A stretch of DNA of 64,000 bases, from assembly GCA_026126105.1 (NCBI GenBank), contig JAHCJV010000009.1, positions 1 to 64,000 on the forward strand, in the 5' to 3' direction. Numbering within the stretch: the first letter of the stretch is position 1; every line of letters begins with the position of its first letter. A program made the translations under genes and the position numbers. Below the pieces are notes generated by a model. That model was not told the origin of the DNA. It saw nothing but the letters and a program-made list of their open reading frames with translations, and did not search any database. The DNA comes from Enhydrobacter sp. (GTDB taxonomy: Bacteria > Pseudomonadota > Alphaproteobacteria > Reyranellales > Reyranellaceae). This document shows, one piece after another, positions 20,707 to 29,379 of the stretch.

Positions 20707-22028
20707 CGGATTCTTTCGTCGAAATAGTCCAGGGCGCGAAAGGCGCCGCCGATCGCCGGCAGGAACCATGGCTTGCCGGAATAGAGCGGGATGGACGGCA
20801 GCGGCACGTTCTCGAAGGGCAGCTTGCCGTGCAGGCGGCCGGCCAGCGCGCGCCCCATGGCGTCGCCGAGATAGGGCATCATCGATACGCCGCTGCCGTT
20901 GCAGCCGACGACGAAGTGGAGCCCGTCGAAACAGCCGGCATGCGGCAGGGCGTCATAGGTGAAGGCGACGTTGCCCTGCCAGCTATGGGTGATCCGCGTG
21001 CCCGCCAGCTCGGGAAAGCGCTGGAGCAGCGAGCGCCGCAGGAGCCTTGCGCGCTGTCGCCCGTCGATCTCGGTGAAGCGGGCGCGGCCACCGAAGATCA
21101 CGCGCCTGCCGTCGGGCGACAGTCGGTAGTAGTTCAGCACGCGGCGCGTTTCGGAGAAGGTTCGCCCCTTCGGGCAGAGCTTGAGTGCCAGCCCCTCGGG
21201 CAGTTCCTCGGTCGCGATGACGTGGCTCGCAATCGGCACGAGACGGCGCTGCAGGTGTGGCGTGAGCGCGCTCGTATAACCGTTGGTGGCGACGACGACG
21301 TGCTTCGCCGCGAGCTCGCCGGCCGAGGTGGCGACCCTCCAGCCGGTGCCAGTGCGTTCGAGCTTCGAGGCGCGGGTTTGCCCGGCCAGGGTGATCGAGT
21401 TTCGCCGCCGCACCGCCGCCAGCAGCCCGCTATAGAACAGGGCTGGGTGCAGTTTGCCCGCGGTCTCGAGCACGAGCCCGCCGTGATAATAGTCGCTGCC
21501 GATCTCGGCGCGCTGCTCTTCGCGGCTGACGAGGTGGCAGTCGGTTGCGCCGCCGGCCCGCAGCTTGTCATGGCGCACGCGCAGGGCATCGTAGTGAGCG
21601 CTGGCGCAGGCACCGAGGAAACGGCCGCGCTGCTCGAGATGACAGTCGATCTTCTCGCTCGCAACCAGCTCCTGCAATGAGCGATAGGCGGCGATCGACC
21701 AGCCCACGACCTCGCGGACGAAGGCGGGCTCGTAGGCCAGCGTCTTGCCGGTGAAGCTCTTGCCGATGCTGAGACCGGCGCTGATGGCGCCGCCACTGCG
21801 CGTGCTGGCGCCTGAGCCGAAGTCGCCGGCGTCGACAACAACGCTTTCGATGCCGCCGTCGGCCAGCGCGCGGGCGGTCGACAAACCGGCATAGCCGCCC
21901 CCCACAACCACGACATCGGTCCGACGCGGCAGGGCGGGCGCTTCGATGGCTTGCGGCCGGAAGGCCTCCCACCAGTAGGGCTCCTCCTTGTAGTCGCCGG
22001 CGAAGATCCGGTCGTCCCGCTCAGGCAT
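20703..22028 (-). CDS. FAD-dependent amino acid/amine oxidoreductase (DAO family)
   Basis: 441-residue flavoenzyme of the D-amino acid oxidase superfamily (PuuB/OrdL-like group). The N-terminal EEPYWWEAFRPQ is a hallmark of this branch. The FAD dinucleotide fold TDVVVVGGGYAGLSTARAL is near residues 37-55, followed by GSGASTRSGGAISAGLSIGK. The C-terminal FAD segment contains GCNGSGVSMMPYLG. It is the first gene of the run followed by the DUF2817 peptidase and peptide-binding protein, and is divergent from a LysR gene 98 nt away. It probably oxidises an amine or N-substituted amino acid released by the peptidase. Confidence 0.9.
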   Translation of the reverse strand: MPERDDRIFAGDYKEEPYWWEAFRPQAIEAPALPRRTDVVVVGGGYAGLSTARALADGGIESVVVDAGDFGSGASTRSGGAISAGLSIGKSFTGKTLAYEPAFVREVVGWSIAAYRSLQELVASEKIDCHLEQRGRFLGACASAHYDALRVRHDKLRAGGATDCHLVSREEQRAEIGSDYYHGGLVLETAGKLHPALFYSGLLAAVRRRNSITLAGQTRASKLERTGTGWRVATSAGELAAKHVVVATNGYTSALTPHLQRRLVPIASHVIATEELPEGLALKLCPKGRTFSETRRVLNYYRLSPDGRRVIFGGRARFTEIDGRQRARLLRRSLLQRFPELAGTRITHSWQGNVAFTYDALPHAGCFDGLHFVVGCNGSGVSMMPYLGDAMGRALAGRLHGKLPFENVPLPSIPLYSGKPWFLPAIGGAFRALDYFDERIR

Positions 22029-22126
22029 GAACGCGTCTACTCCCCAAAGGCCCGTCGCGATGCACTCTCGTCTTGCTGGTAGAGACGGTCAAAGTCATTG
22101 TCGGCGGCAGTCAATTCCCTGGAGTT

Positions 22127-23026
22127 ATGATGATCTCGCCGCGCCAGCTCGATGCCTTTCGCGCCATCATGGAGCGCGGCAGCGTGACGGCCGCGGCCGA
22201 ACGGCTGGGAGTGTCGCAGCCCGCGGTCAGCAAGATCCTGGCCGGGCTCGAGCTCGAGATCGGCTATCCGCTGTTCACCCGCATCAAGCGGCGCCTGGCG
22301 CCGACCAGCGAGGCGCACTTGTTGGCGGCGGAGGTATCACGGCTCTACCACAGCCTCGAGCAGGTCAATGAGGTGGCGCGCGCGATCCGCGACCGGCAAG
22401 TCGGCGACCTCGTGATTTACTCGACCTACTCGCTCGGCCGCACCGTGCTGCCCGATGTGATGGCGGCATTCATCGAGCGCCACGCCAGGGCGCATGTCGT
22501 GTTTCACGTCAGGAGCTCGACCTATATCCATCAGAAGATGGTCGATCAGCAGCTCGACCTCGGCTTCTCGATGATGCCGTTCGAGCACCCCTCGATCGTG
22601 AGCGAGGAGCTGAGCCGCGCGGCTGCCGTCTGCGTGCTGCCCGGCGATCACCGGCTTGCGCGGCGCAAGGTGATCCGGCCGGCCGACTTGCGTGGCGAGC
22701 GCTTCCTGTCGTTCCCGCTCGACGGCCGTATGCGTCACCTGATCGACGCTGTGTTCGAGCAGGAGCACATCGAACGCAAGCTGCAGATCGACGTCTACTC
22801 CTCCGCCGATGCCTGTGCTCTGGCGGCGCGCGGGCTCGGCGTGGCAATCGTCGAGCCCTTCACGGCGCGCGACTATAGGCGCGATGGCCTTGCCGTCGTG
22901 CCGTTCGAGCCCCGCATCCGCTATCTGTTCCACGCGCTGCGGCCGCGCTTTCGCAAGCCATCGCGGCTGGCCGACGCCTTCCTCGATGCGATGAAGGCAC
23001 ACCTGCGCTCCATGGGCGTGGATTGA
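22127..23026 (+). CDS. LysR-family transcriptional regulator
   Basis: 299-residue LysR regulator. The N-terminal helix-turn-helix includes QLDAFRAIMERGSVTAAAER and QPAVSKILAGLELEIGYPLF, followed by an effector-binding domain. ATGs at 22127 and 22130 follow GGAG (22121-22124); the earlier TTG at 22073 has no such signal. Divergent from the DAO/DUF2817/binding-protein operon, it is the obvious candidate regulator, and the shared 98-nt intergenic region should hold its operator. The ligand is unknown. Confidence 0.92.
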   Translation: MMISPRQLDAFRAIMERGSVTAAAERLGVSQPAVSKILAGLELEIGYPLFTRIKRRLAPTSEAHLLAAEVSRLYHSLEQVNEVARAIRDRQVGDLVIYSTYSLGRTVLPDVMAAFIERHARAHVVFHVRSSTYIHQKMVDQQLDLGFSMMPFEHPSIVSEELSRAAAVCVLPGDHRLARRKVIRPADLRGERFLSFPLDGRMRHLIDAVFEQEHIERKLQIDVYSSADACALAARGLGVAIVEPFTARDYRRDGLAVVPFEPRIRYLFHALRPRFRKPSRLADAFLDAMKAHLRSMGVD

Positions 23027-23029
23027 AGA

Positions 23030-24475
23030 TCAGGTGCCGGGAGCGAAGCCGGGGGGGAACAGGGTGGAAGCCTGGGTCTCGGAGTCGAAGGCCTCGGCGA
23101 GGGCTATCAGCCCTGCTTCCTCGTACCAGGGTGCCACGAAATGGATGCCGATCGGCAGGCCGGCCTTCGACTGACCGAACGGAATGCTGATCGCCGGATG
23201 GCCGGTCATGTTGAACGGGATTGTGTAAGTGTACCAGGCGGCGCGCAGGTCGCCGATCGGCTTGCCGTCGACCAACAACGGCGCGAACTGGTCTTGTGAG
23301 GCAAGCGGCGCTGGCGTTGCCACGGTCGGTGTCAGCAGCAGGTCGGCGTCTCCGAAAAGCTTCTGAACCGAGCGGTAGGCGAGCGTTCGATCCGTCAATG
23401 CGCGACGCAGCGCCACGACGTCGATGGCATCGCCCTCGTCGAGCGTCCTGGCGAAGGAGGGATCGAGGTCGCCGCGGCGAGTCTTCAGGATCTCGCCGAA
23501 TCGCTCGATCTGGTTGGCGCGCAGGATGATGCGCGCGACATCGAGCTTCCAGTCGACCTCACGACCGTCCATTTCCGTGATGCGCGCGCCGCGCGTGTCG
23601 AGGAAGGCGAGCGCCGCCTCGAGCCGGGCCTCGACCTCGGGATCGAGGTAGCCGCCTGTCATGCGGCGGATGACGGTAATGCGCTTGCCGGCGATCGGAT
23701 CGGCGGCGCCGGACGACGGCCAGGCAAACGGCGTTCGCCCGATCGCCGCGCTCCACGGATCGTCGCGATGGCCACGCGACATCGAGGCCAGGCCCGCGCC
23801 GAGATCGGCAGGATGGCGCGCCATGACGCCGAGATAGGTGAGCTGGCCGAACTGGTCAGGTGGAACCTCGTGCGGCACGCGGCCGAGCGTCGCTTTCAGG
23901 CCGTAGACTCCGCAGCACGCTGCGGGAATGCGGCCGGAGCCCGCGCCGTCGGTCGACATCGCGATCGGGCCGAGGCCCAGTGCGATCGAGACGGCCGCGC
24001 CGCCGCTCGAGCCGCCCGACGTATGGTCGGGATTCCAGGGGTTGCGCGTGACGCCGTGCAGGCGGCTGTCGGTCAGCACCTTGTGGCCGTACTCCGGTGT
24101 CGTCGTCTTGGCGAAGAGCACGGCATCTGCGGCGCGCCACTGGGCGATGGCGTCGGCGTCGCTCGCCGGCACGTTGTGCTTCATGGTGAGCGAGGCGAAA
24201 GCCGTCCGCAGCCCCTTGGTCAAAATCAGGTCCTTGGCCGAAACCGGCACTGCGGCCAGCTTGCCGAATTCCGTGCCGCGCTTGTGGCGCGCGTCGAGAT
24301 TATCGGCGGCTGCTCGAGCGCCGTCCGCGTCGAGCGTGGCGATGGGATTGAACGGCTTGGCCCGCTCGGCGCGCGCCAGCACCCCTTCGACGATGTCGCG
24401 CGCCGCCGCCTTGCCGGAAGTGAAAGCGTGGACGATCCCGGCGACGGAGCGGCCTGCGAAGTCCTGAAGTGGCAT
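23030..24475 (-). CDS. Amidase (amidase signature family)
   Basis: 481-residue amidase signature enzyme that hydrolyses a carboxamide to acid and ammonia or amine. The Ser-cisSer-Lys machinery is recognisable: Lys81 in VSAKDLI, the serine loop TSGGSSGGAAV, and the nucleophile region STDGAGSGRIPAA, which varies from the usual DTGGSIRxPA. The C-terminal NMTGHPAISIPFG is typical. It lies downstream of the TauD and Bug genes on the minus strand, 137 nt after the broken Bug gene. The substrate is not predictable. Confidence 0.93.
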   Translation of the reverse strand: MPLQDFAGRSVAGIVHAFTSGKAAARDIVEGVLARAERAKPFNPIATLDADGARAAADNLDARHKRGTEFGKLAAVPVSAKDLILTKGLRTAFASLTMKHNVPASDADAIAQWRAADAVLFAKTTTPEYGHKVLTDSRLHGVTRNPWNPDHTSGGSSGGAAVSIALGLGPIAMSTDGAGSGRIPAACCGVYGLKATLGRVPHEVPPDQFGQLTYLGVMARHPADLGAGLASMSRGHRDDPWSAAIGRTPFAWPSSGAADPIAGKRITVIRRMTGGYLDPEVEARLEAALAFLDTRGARITEMDGREVDWKLDVARIILRANQIERFGEILKTRRGDLDPSFARTLDEGDAIDVVALRRALTDRTLAYRSVQKLFGDADLLLTPTVATPAPLASQDQFAPLLVDGKPIGDLRAAWYTYTIPFNMTGHPAISIPFGQSKAGLPIGIHFVAPWYEEAGLIALAEAFDSETQASTLFPPGFAPGT

Positions 24476-24612
24476 GACGAAATCTCCCTTCAGGGGACTA
24501 TGCCGCCCGGGCCCGAAGCAGAGAAATTCCTTTCCTCCCTGTCTTCATTCTCGAACGTTATGGGCCGCTTCGGGGAGTCAACAGGCTTCGCCGGCGTCAA
24601 CGCCTCGATCCG

Positions 24613-25479
24613 CTAGGATCCATCGGCCTTGATTCCGAGCTGCTTGATCATGGCACCCAGACGATTGTATTCGCTCGTCATCGCGTTCGCGGTCTCCGCG
24701 GGCGTCATTGGTAGCGGCTGGATGTAGGCCATCTCCGGCCGCTTGCGCGTTGCTGGATCGGCCAGCGTCGCGGCGACTGCCTTGTTCAGACGATCGACGA
24801 TCGGTGCGGGCAGATCCTTCTGCCCGAAAAGCGGCAGGGAGGAGCGGACCTCGATGTCGGCAACGCCTGCTCGGCCATGGTCGCGACATCGGGGAGGTCG
24901 GGAAGGCGTTGAGGGCCGACTACGGCGAGCGCCCTAAGGCGGCCGGCCTTGACGTGCTGCATCACCAAGGTCGTGCTCACCATTGCGAGATCGAGCCGTT
25001 GGGCGAGCAGGTCCTGCACACCGGGCGGCAGTCCATTGTACGAAATCGAGGTGATATCGAGGCCGTACTTGATCTTGAGCAGCTCGGGCAGCAGGTGCGC
25101 GCCGGTACCGTTGCCCGAGTTGAGATAGTTGAACGACGGTGTTGAACGGCACCTTCATGATGAAGGGCAAGGCCATGATACCCGACACGGTGAAGAACAG
25201 GGTGTAGCCGTCGGACGGCGCCGACAGGAACATCTGGCCCGCCATGTTGCCATTTGCGCCCGGTCGTGGATCGATCATCCACGGCTGACCAAGCTCGCGT
25301 TGCATGCTGTCGGAGATGGCGCGGCCGGTGATGTCGATCAGCCCGCCGACCGGCCCGGGCAGGACCACCCGGATCGGCTTGTTCGGATAAGTCTCGGCGT
25401 GTGCGGCAAACGGCACGCCGAGTCCCACCGACAGAAGCGCGCGACGCCTCAATCCGGTCGGGCCGGCACTGCTCATCAA
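24613..25479 (-). pseudogene. Broken Bug-family (TctC) tricarboxylate-transporter-type binding protein
   Basis: A degraded copy of the adjacent intact gene (25476-26438). The N terminus reads normally (SVGLGVPFAAHAETYPNKPI, then RVVLPGPVGGLIDITGRAIS) up to KVPFN near 25145. There the frame shifts and about 45 residues present in the paralogue are missing. GTTCAAC occurs on both sides of the junction. The second frame continues FNYLNSGNGTGAHLLPELLK to VATMAEQ. A second, single-base loss near 24865 then shifts to the frame ending in LGIKADGS and TAG at 24613. Both breaks could be mutations or assembly errors; the missing block argues for real decay. Confidence 0.8.
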
Positions 25480-26438
25480 CCCCCGTCCGCCTTGATGCCG
25501 AGTTGACGGATCAGCTTGCCGAGTCGTTCATGTTCCTGGGTGAGCCAGGTGGTGAGCTCGGCGACATTCATCGGCATCGGATCGATGTACGCCGCCGCCA
25601 AGCGGCGCTGGACGTCGGCATTGCCCAGTGCCTTGCGCACCGCGTCGTTCAGGCGACTGACAATTGCGGATGGGAGGCCCTTGGGGCCGTACATCGGCAG
25701 AGCGGAGCGTATCTCGATGTCGCCGAATCCCTGTTCGAGCATGGTCGGCACGTCGGGCAATTCGCGCAGGCGCCGGGCGGCGACGACGGCGATCGGCCTG
25801 ACCGCGCCCGAGACGGCATGCTGCAAGATGATCGGCGTGCTGACGACGCCGACCTGTATGCGCTGAGCAAGCAAGTCGGGGATGGCAGGCGGCAGGCCCT
25901 TGTAGGAGACCGACGTGATGTCGACCTTCTGAGCGATCTTGATCTGCTCCATGATCAGATGGCCGCCCGTGCCGTTGGCCGGGTTGAGGTAGTTGAGCTT
26001 GCCGGGATTGGCGCGGGCATGCTCCACGAGCTGTACAAGATTGCCGATCGGCAGATCCTTGGCGACGCAGATGATCGCGGTGGCAACGCCCGCCATGGCA
26101 ACGGGCGTAAAGTCGGCCATCACGTCAAAGGGGACCGTCATCAGGAAGGGAAAGGCGAGCTGGGCCGAAACGGTCAGCTCCAGCGTGTAGCCGTCCGGCG
26201 GGGCAGCCGCGACGATCAGGCCGGCAACGAAGCCGTTGCCGCCGGGGCGCGGATCGATGACGAGCTGCTGGCCCAGATCGGCCGCCAGAACATCCGATAT
26301 CGAACGCATCGCGACGTCGATGATTCCACCGGCCGGTCCGGGCAGGATCACCCGGATCGGCTTGCTCGGATAAGTTTCGGCGCGCGCGGCGGACGGCGCC
26401 GCTAGTGCGGCAACTAGGAAGACACGGCGCTTGATCAT
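25476..26438 (-). CDS. Bug-family (TctC-like) periplasmic substrate-binding protein
   Basis: 320-residue solute receptor of the Bug/TctC family. The signal peptide MIKRRVFLVAALAAPSAARA is followed by the family start ETYPSKPIRVILPGPAGGIID and later VIDPRPGGNG. These receptors bind carboxylates or related small molecules for TTT transporters, and large orphan sets are common in betaproteobacteria and some alphaproteobacteria. It overlaps the broken copy by 4 nt and lies 106 nt downstream of the TauD-type gene. The ligand is unknown. Confidence 0.93.
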   Translation of the reverse strand: MIKRRVFLVAALAAPSAARAETYPSKPIRVILPGPAGGIIDVAMRSISDVLAADLGQQLVIDPRPGGNGFVAGLIVAAAPPDGYTLELTVSAQLAFPFLMTVPFDVMADFTPVAMAGVATAIICVAKDLPIGNLVQLVEHARANPGKLNYLNPANGTGGHLIMEQIKIAQKVDITSVSYKGLPPAIPDLLAQRIQVGVVSTPIILQHAVSGAVRPIAVVAARRLRELPDVPTMLEQGFGDIEIRSALPMYGPKGLPSAIVSRLNDAVRKALGNADVQRRLAAAYIDPMPMNVAELTTWLTQEHERLGKLIRQLGIKADGG

Positions 26439-26457
26439 GCGACTGCCTGACCCCCTC

Positions 26458-26528
26458 AGCGTAGCGAGAAACCTGATGCTACGCCCAGAGGCGTTCTTGC
26501 CGGCGGGCGGTAAGTCCTTCGCTACGCT
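26458..26528. repeat. Spaced 10-bp inverted repeat between the TauD-type and Bug genes
   Basis: AGCGTAGCGA (26458-26467) and TCGCTACGCT (26519-26528) are perfect reverse complements with a 51-nt spacer, in the gap between two co-oriented minus-strand genes. The spacer itself contains GCTACGCC. It could fold in the mRNA and act as a processing or attenuation element, or be a remnant of a mobile palindrome. Only the repeat itself is seen. Confidence 0.35.
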
Positions 26529-26544
26529 CCTGGCCAGTAGGAGA

Positions 26545-27381
26545 TTACGCTCGATAGAACGGCTTGTCGCCGCACACCGTCACGCGATGGCCGTAGCGAC
26601 GATGCGGGAAGTAATCGAACATTGCGTGGTGCTGGGCGCAGCGGTTGTCCCAGAAGGCGACGGAGTTGGGCCGCCACTGGAAGCGGCACTGGAATTCCGG
26701 CGTCTCGATATGGCGATAGAGCATCTCGAGCAGCGCGTCGCTCTCGTGCTTGCGCAGCTGCGGGATGCGCAGGGTGAAGCCGCGGTTGACGAACAGGCCC
26801 TGCCGGCCGGTCACCGGATGGGTGCGCACGACGGGATGCTCGGCGTTGGGGAACGCCATCTCCTGCCGGTCGGTCGCCTTGGTGCGGTAATAATGCGCTT
26901 TGCTGCTGTCGTGCAGCGCGGTCAGCCCCTGCAGCATCCGCTTGATCGGGTCCGACAGCGTCTCGTAGGCGCGGTACATGTTGGCGAACAGCGTATCACC
27001 GCCACCGTCGGGCGGGACCTCGGTCAGGTAGAGGATCGAGCCCATGGGTGGCTCCGCGTCGCACGACACGTCAGAATGCCATTCCTCGCCGGCGACGCGC
27101 TTGGACTTCTCGTCGGCCTTGATCACCAGGATCTCGGGATGCTCGGGGATTTCGATCGGCGCATTGGGATGGACGTGCAGCGGGCCGAAGCGACGGCCGA
27201 AATCCTTGTGCTGATCGACGGTCATCTTCTGGTCGCGGAAGAAGATCACCAGATTCTCCATCAGTGCATCGTGCACTTCCTGGAATTGCTGGTTGCCCAG
27301 CGGCGTGGCGAGATCGACGCCGAAGATCTCTGCGCCGATGGTGGGCGTCAGCTTGCGCACTTCGATCGATTGATAGGCCAT
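26545..27381 (-). CDS. TauD/TfdA-family Fe(II)/2-oxoglutarate dioxygenase
   Basis: 278-residue non-haem iron dioxygenase. The HxD iron ligands are His102 and Asp104 in GEEWHSDVSC. The distal His and 2-oxoglutarate Arg lie in the C-terminal NRCAQHHAMFDYFPHRRYGH. The N terminus (VRKLTPTIGAEIFGVDL) is diagnostic of the TauD/TfdA group, which hydroxylates sulfonates, aryloxyacids and similar compounds. ATG at 27381 follows GGAGG at good spacing. It is divergent from the iclR-type gene across a 97-nt region with palindromes, and probably leads the Bug and amidase genes. Confidence 0.93.
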   Translation of the reverse strand: MAYQSIEVRKLTPTIGAEIFGVDLATPLGNQQFQEVHDALMENLVIFFRDQKMTVDQHKDFGRRFGPLHVHPNAPIEIPEHPEILVIKADEKSKRVAGEEWHSDVSCDAEPPMGSILYLTEVPPDGGGDTLFANMYRAYETLSDPIKRMLQGLTALHDSSKAHYYRTKATDRQEMAFPNAEHPVVRTHPVTGRQGLFVNRGFTLRIPQLRKHESDALLEMLYRHIETPEFQCRFQWRPNSVAFWDNRCAQHHAMFDYFPHRRYGHRVTVCGDKPFYRA

Positions 27382-27440
27382 TGCTCGTTTCCTCCGTTGC
27401 TGCAAATCATAGGCTTCGCAGTCCCCAAGGCGCTCCGGGA

Positions 27441-27467
27441 TTGTCGACAAAGTCCGTAATGCGGACT
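27441..27467. promoter_or_regulatory. Probable IclR operator: two adjacent palindromes
   Basis: In the 97-nt region between the TauD-type gene and the divergent IclR gene there is a perfect 10-bp palindrome TTGTCGACAA (27441-27450). It abuts AGTCCG-TAATG-CGGACT (27451-27467), a 6-bp inverted repeat with a 5-nt centre. Palindromes of this size with TCCG/CGGA half sites are plausible IclR-family targets. Their position 12 nt before the regulator start suggests autoregulation and control of both directions. Confidence 0.55.
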
Positions 27468-27478
27468 AGCGTCGACAG

Positions 27479-28234
27479 ATGGCCGTTGCCGTCATCGAAC
27501 CGGTCCGCCGCAGTTTTGCCCTGCTCGAGGCGCTGAGCCGTCGCCGCACCTCGACGCTCGCCGTGCTGACCAATGAGACCGGCCTGCCGCGGCCTACCGT
27601 GGTACGGTTGCTGCAAACGCTGATTGCGCTGGGTTATGCCGCACGCGTCTCGCGCGAGCAAGGCTACCGACTGACCGACCGTGTGCTCGGCCTCTCGGAG
27701 TCGATTCGCTACGTCGACCATCTTGTCGATGCCGCGATGCCGCATATGCGTCGCTTCACCGAGGAGCACGGCTGGCCGCTCTACCTCGCCACGCTTGGTC
27801 ACGGCGCCATCACGATCCGCCATTCGACCGCGCCGGACAGCCCGATGGCTTTCGAGGGCGCCGGCCTCAACCTCCGCCGGCCAGTGCTGATCAGCGCGCT
27901 CGGCCGCGCCTGGCTGGCATTCTGTCCCGAGGAGGAGCGGCGTGCGATCCTTCGCGACGTCGGTCGGCTGACGCGGCGGCAGGAGGCGGCACTCGACGTC
28001 GTGCTCGAGCGGGTGCGGCGCGACGGCGTCGCCTTCACGGAGCCGCCGCGACCGACACGGCTGCACGGTATGGCGGTCGCCATTCGGCGCGGCGCGAGGG
28101 TGCTTGGCAGCCTGTCGATGCGGTTCCCGCGTTCGGCCATGACCGAGCAGATTGCGGGCCAGCGTTTCGGTAAGCGCCTCGGCTTGCTGGCGCAGGCGAT
28201 CGCCTCGGATGTCGCGCGTAGCCCGCCGAGCTGA
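27479..28234 (+). CDS. IclR-family transcriptional regulator
   Basis: 251-residue IclR regulator. An N-terminal winged helix-turn-helix (PVRRSFALLEALSRR, then LPRPTVVRLLQTLIALGYAA, residues ~7-55) is followed by the IclR effector-binding domain, with the pattern LISALGRAWLAFCPEEER and a C-terminal SMRFPRSAMTE. ATG at 27479 fits the usual N terminus. Divergent from the dioxygenase, it likely represses or activates the catabolic set at 23030-27381. The effector is unknown. Confidence 0.93.
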   Translation: MAVAVIEPVRRSFALLEALSRRRTSTLAVLTNETGLPRPTVVRLLQTLIALGYAARVSREQGYRLTDRVLGLSESIRYVDHLVDAAMPHMRRFTEEHGWPLYLATLGHGAITIRHSTAPDSPMAFEGAGLNLRRPVLISALGRAWLAFCPEEERRAILRDVGRLTRRQEAALDVVLERVRRDGVAFTEPPRPTRLHGMAVAIRRGARVLGSLSMRFPRSAMTEQIAGQRFGKRLGLLAQAIASDVARSPPS

Positions 28235-28396
28235 CGAGCGCGGTCGCGCTCCGCTCCTCGATGCAGCGGGCTGGGCCACGAGCCTGCGAAGGGCGAGGAC
28301 CGATGCCGGTGCCGTCGGCGCACCTCGCGCGGTCAAAGCCGGCAAGCTCGTATTGCGAACCGGTGCGTACAATCATAAGGCTGCGTGCGGAGGCGG

Positions 28397-29314
28397 ATGG
28401 AAGCGGGCCTGATGGCGGTAAGGAGTTTGCCACGGATGTCGTTCCCATGGGCTGGTTTGCTGCTGCTCATGGCGGTTTCGCTGGCTCTTGGACTGCCTTG
28501 TTTCGCGCCGGCGCGCGCCCAGTCCAAGGCCGGTGAGGCGCGTCTCTCGGTCGACGAGACCTGCCGCGCCCTTGCCGCCGCAGCAGCCGACAACGACCTT
28601 CCCGAGGAGTTCTTCACGCGCCTGATCTGGCAGGAAAGCCGCTTCGATCCATCGGCGGTCAGCCGGGCCGGCGCGCAGGGCATCGCGCAGTTCATGCCTC
28701 AGACCGCAGCGCTGCGCGGTTTGGCCAGTGCGTTCGACCCGTTGCAGGCGTTGCGCGAGGCGGCCAGCTATCTGCGCGAGTTGCGGACAACCTTCCGCGG
28801 CAGTTTGGGACTGGCGGCGGCGGCCTACAACGCCGGGCCCGGGCAGGTCGAAGCCTGGATCGGCGGGCGCGGTTCGCTGCCTCTGGAGACGCAGGCTTAC
28901 GTTCGCATCGTCACGGGCTACGGTGCGGAGACGTGGAAGCTGCGGCCACATCAGAAGATCGAGGATTCGACGGCGCCGATCGGTACGCGCTGCATCGAAC
29001 TCGCCAAACTGATGCAGCAGAGCGCACGCTATCGATTGGCGATTATATCTGACCCGGCTTGGGGACCGTGGGGTGCGCAGGTCGCGATCAACTGGTCGGA
29101 GGGCGATGTGCTGGCGAGCTACGAACGGCTGCGCCGCAAGCACGTGGCCGTACTGGGCGACCGTCTCCCGCTGGTTCTGAGTTCGGGCCGCAGGCTGGGC
29201 CCGCCCTACATGGTGCGAGTGTCGGAGAAGAGCCGGACCGACGCCGAAGCGCTGTGTGCCAAGCTGCGCGCCGCCGGCGCCGCCTGTCTCGTTATCCGCA
29301 ATCCCAACGGCTAA
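28397..29314 (+). CDS. Lytic transglycosylase (SLT domain), first tandem copy
   Basis: About 305 residues. An N-terminal signal or anchor (FPWAGLLLLMAVSLALGLPC) precedes a soluble lytic transglycosylase domain that cleaves peptidoglycan between MurNAc and GlcNAc. The catalytic Glu is in LIWQESRFDPSAVS, followed by GAQGIAQFMPQTA and AAAAYNAGPGQVEAW, the three family blocks. The C-terminal ~80 residues (from YMVRVSEKSRTDAEALCAKL) look like a SPOR-type peptidoglycan-binding unit. Possible starts are GTG 28385, ATG 28397 and ATG 28412. A close paralogue follows 65 nt later. Confidence 0.92.
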   Translation: MEAGLMAVRSLPRMSFPWAGLLLLMAVSLALGLPCFAPARAQSKAGEARLSVDETCRALAAAAADNDLPEEFFTRLIWQESRFDPSAVSRAGAQGIAQFMPQTAALRGLASAFDPLQALREAASYLRELRTTFRGSLGLAAAAYNAGPGQVEAWIGGRGSLPLETQAYVRIVTGYGAETWKLRPHQKIEDSTAPIGTRCIELAKLMQQSARYRLAIISDPAWGPWGAQVAINWSEGDVLASYERLRRKHVAVLGDRLPLVLSSGRRLGPPYMVRVSEKSRTDAEALCAKLRAAGAACLVIRNPNG

Positions 29315-29379
29315 ATGTCGTAATGTCGATCGAAGAGTCGCTGTGCTCCGATGACCAAGTCTAGGGGAGGCAGAATAGT

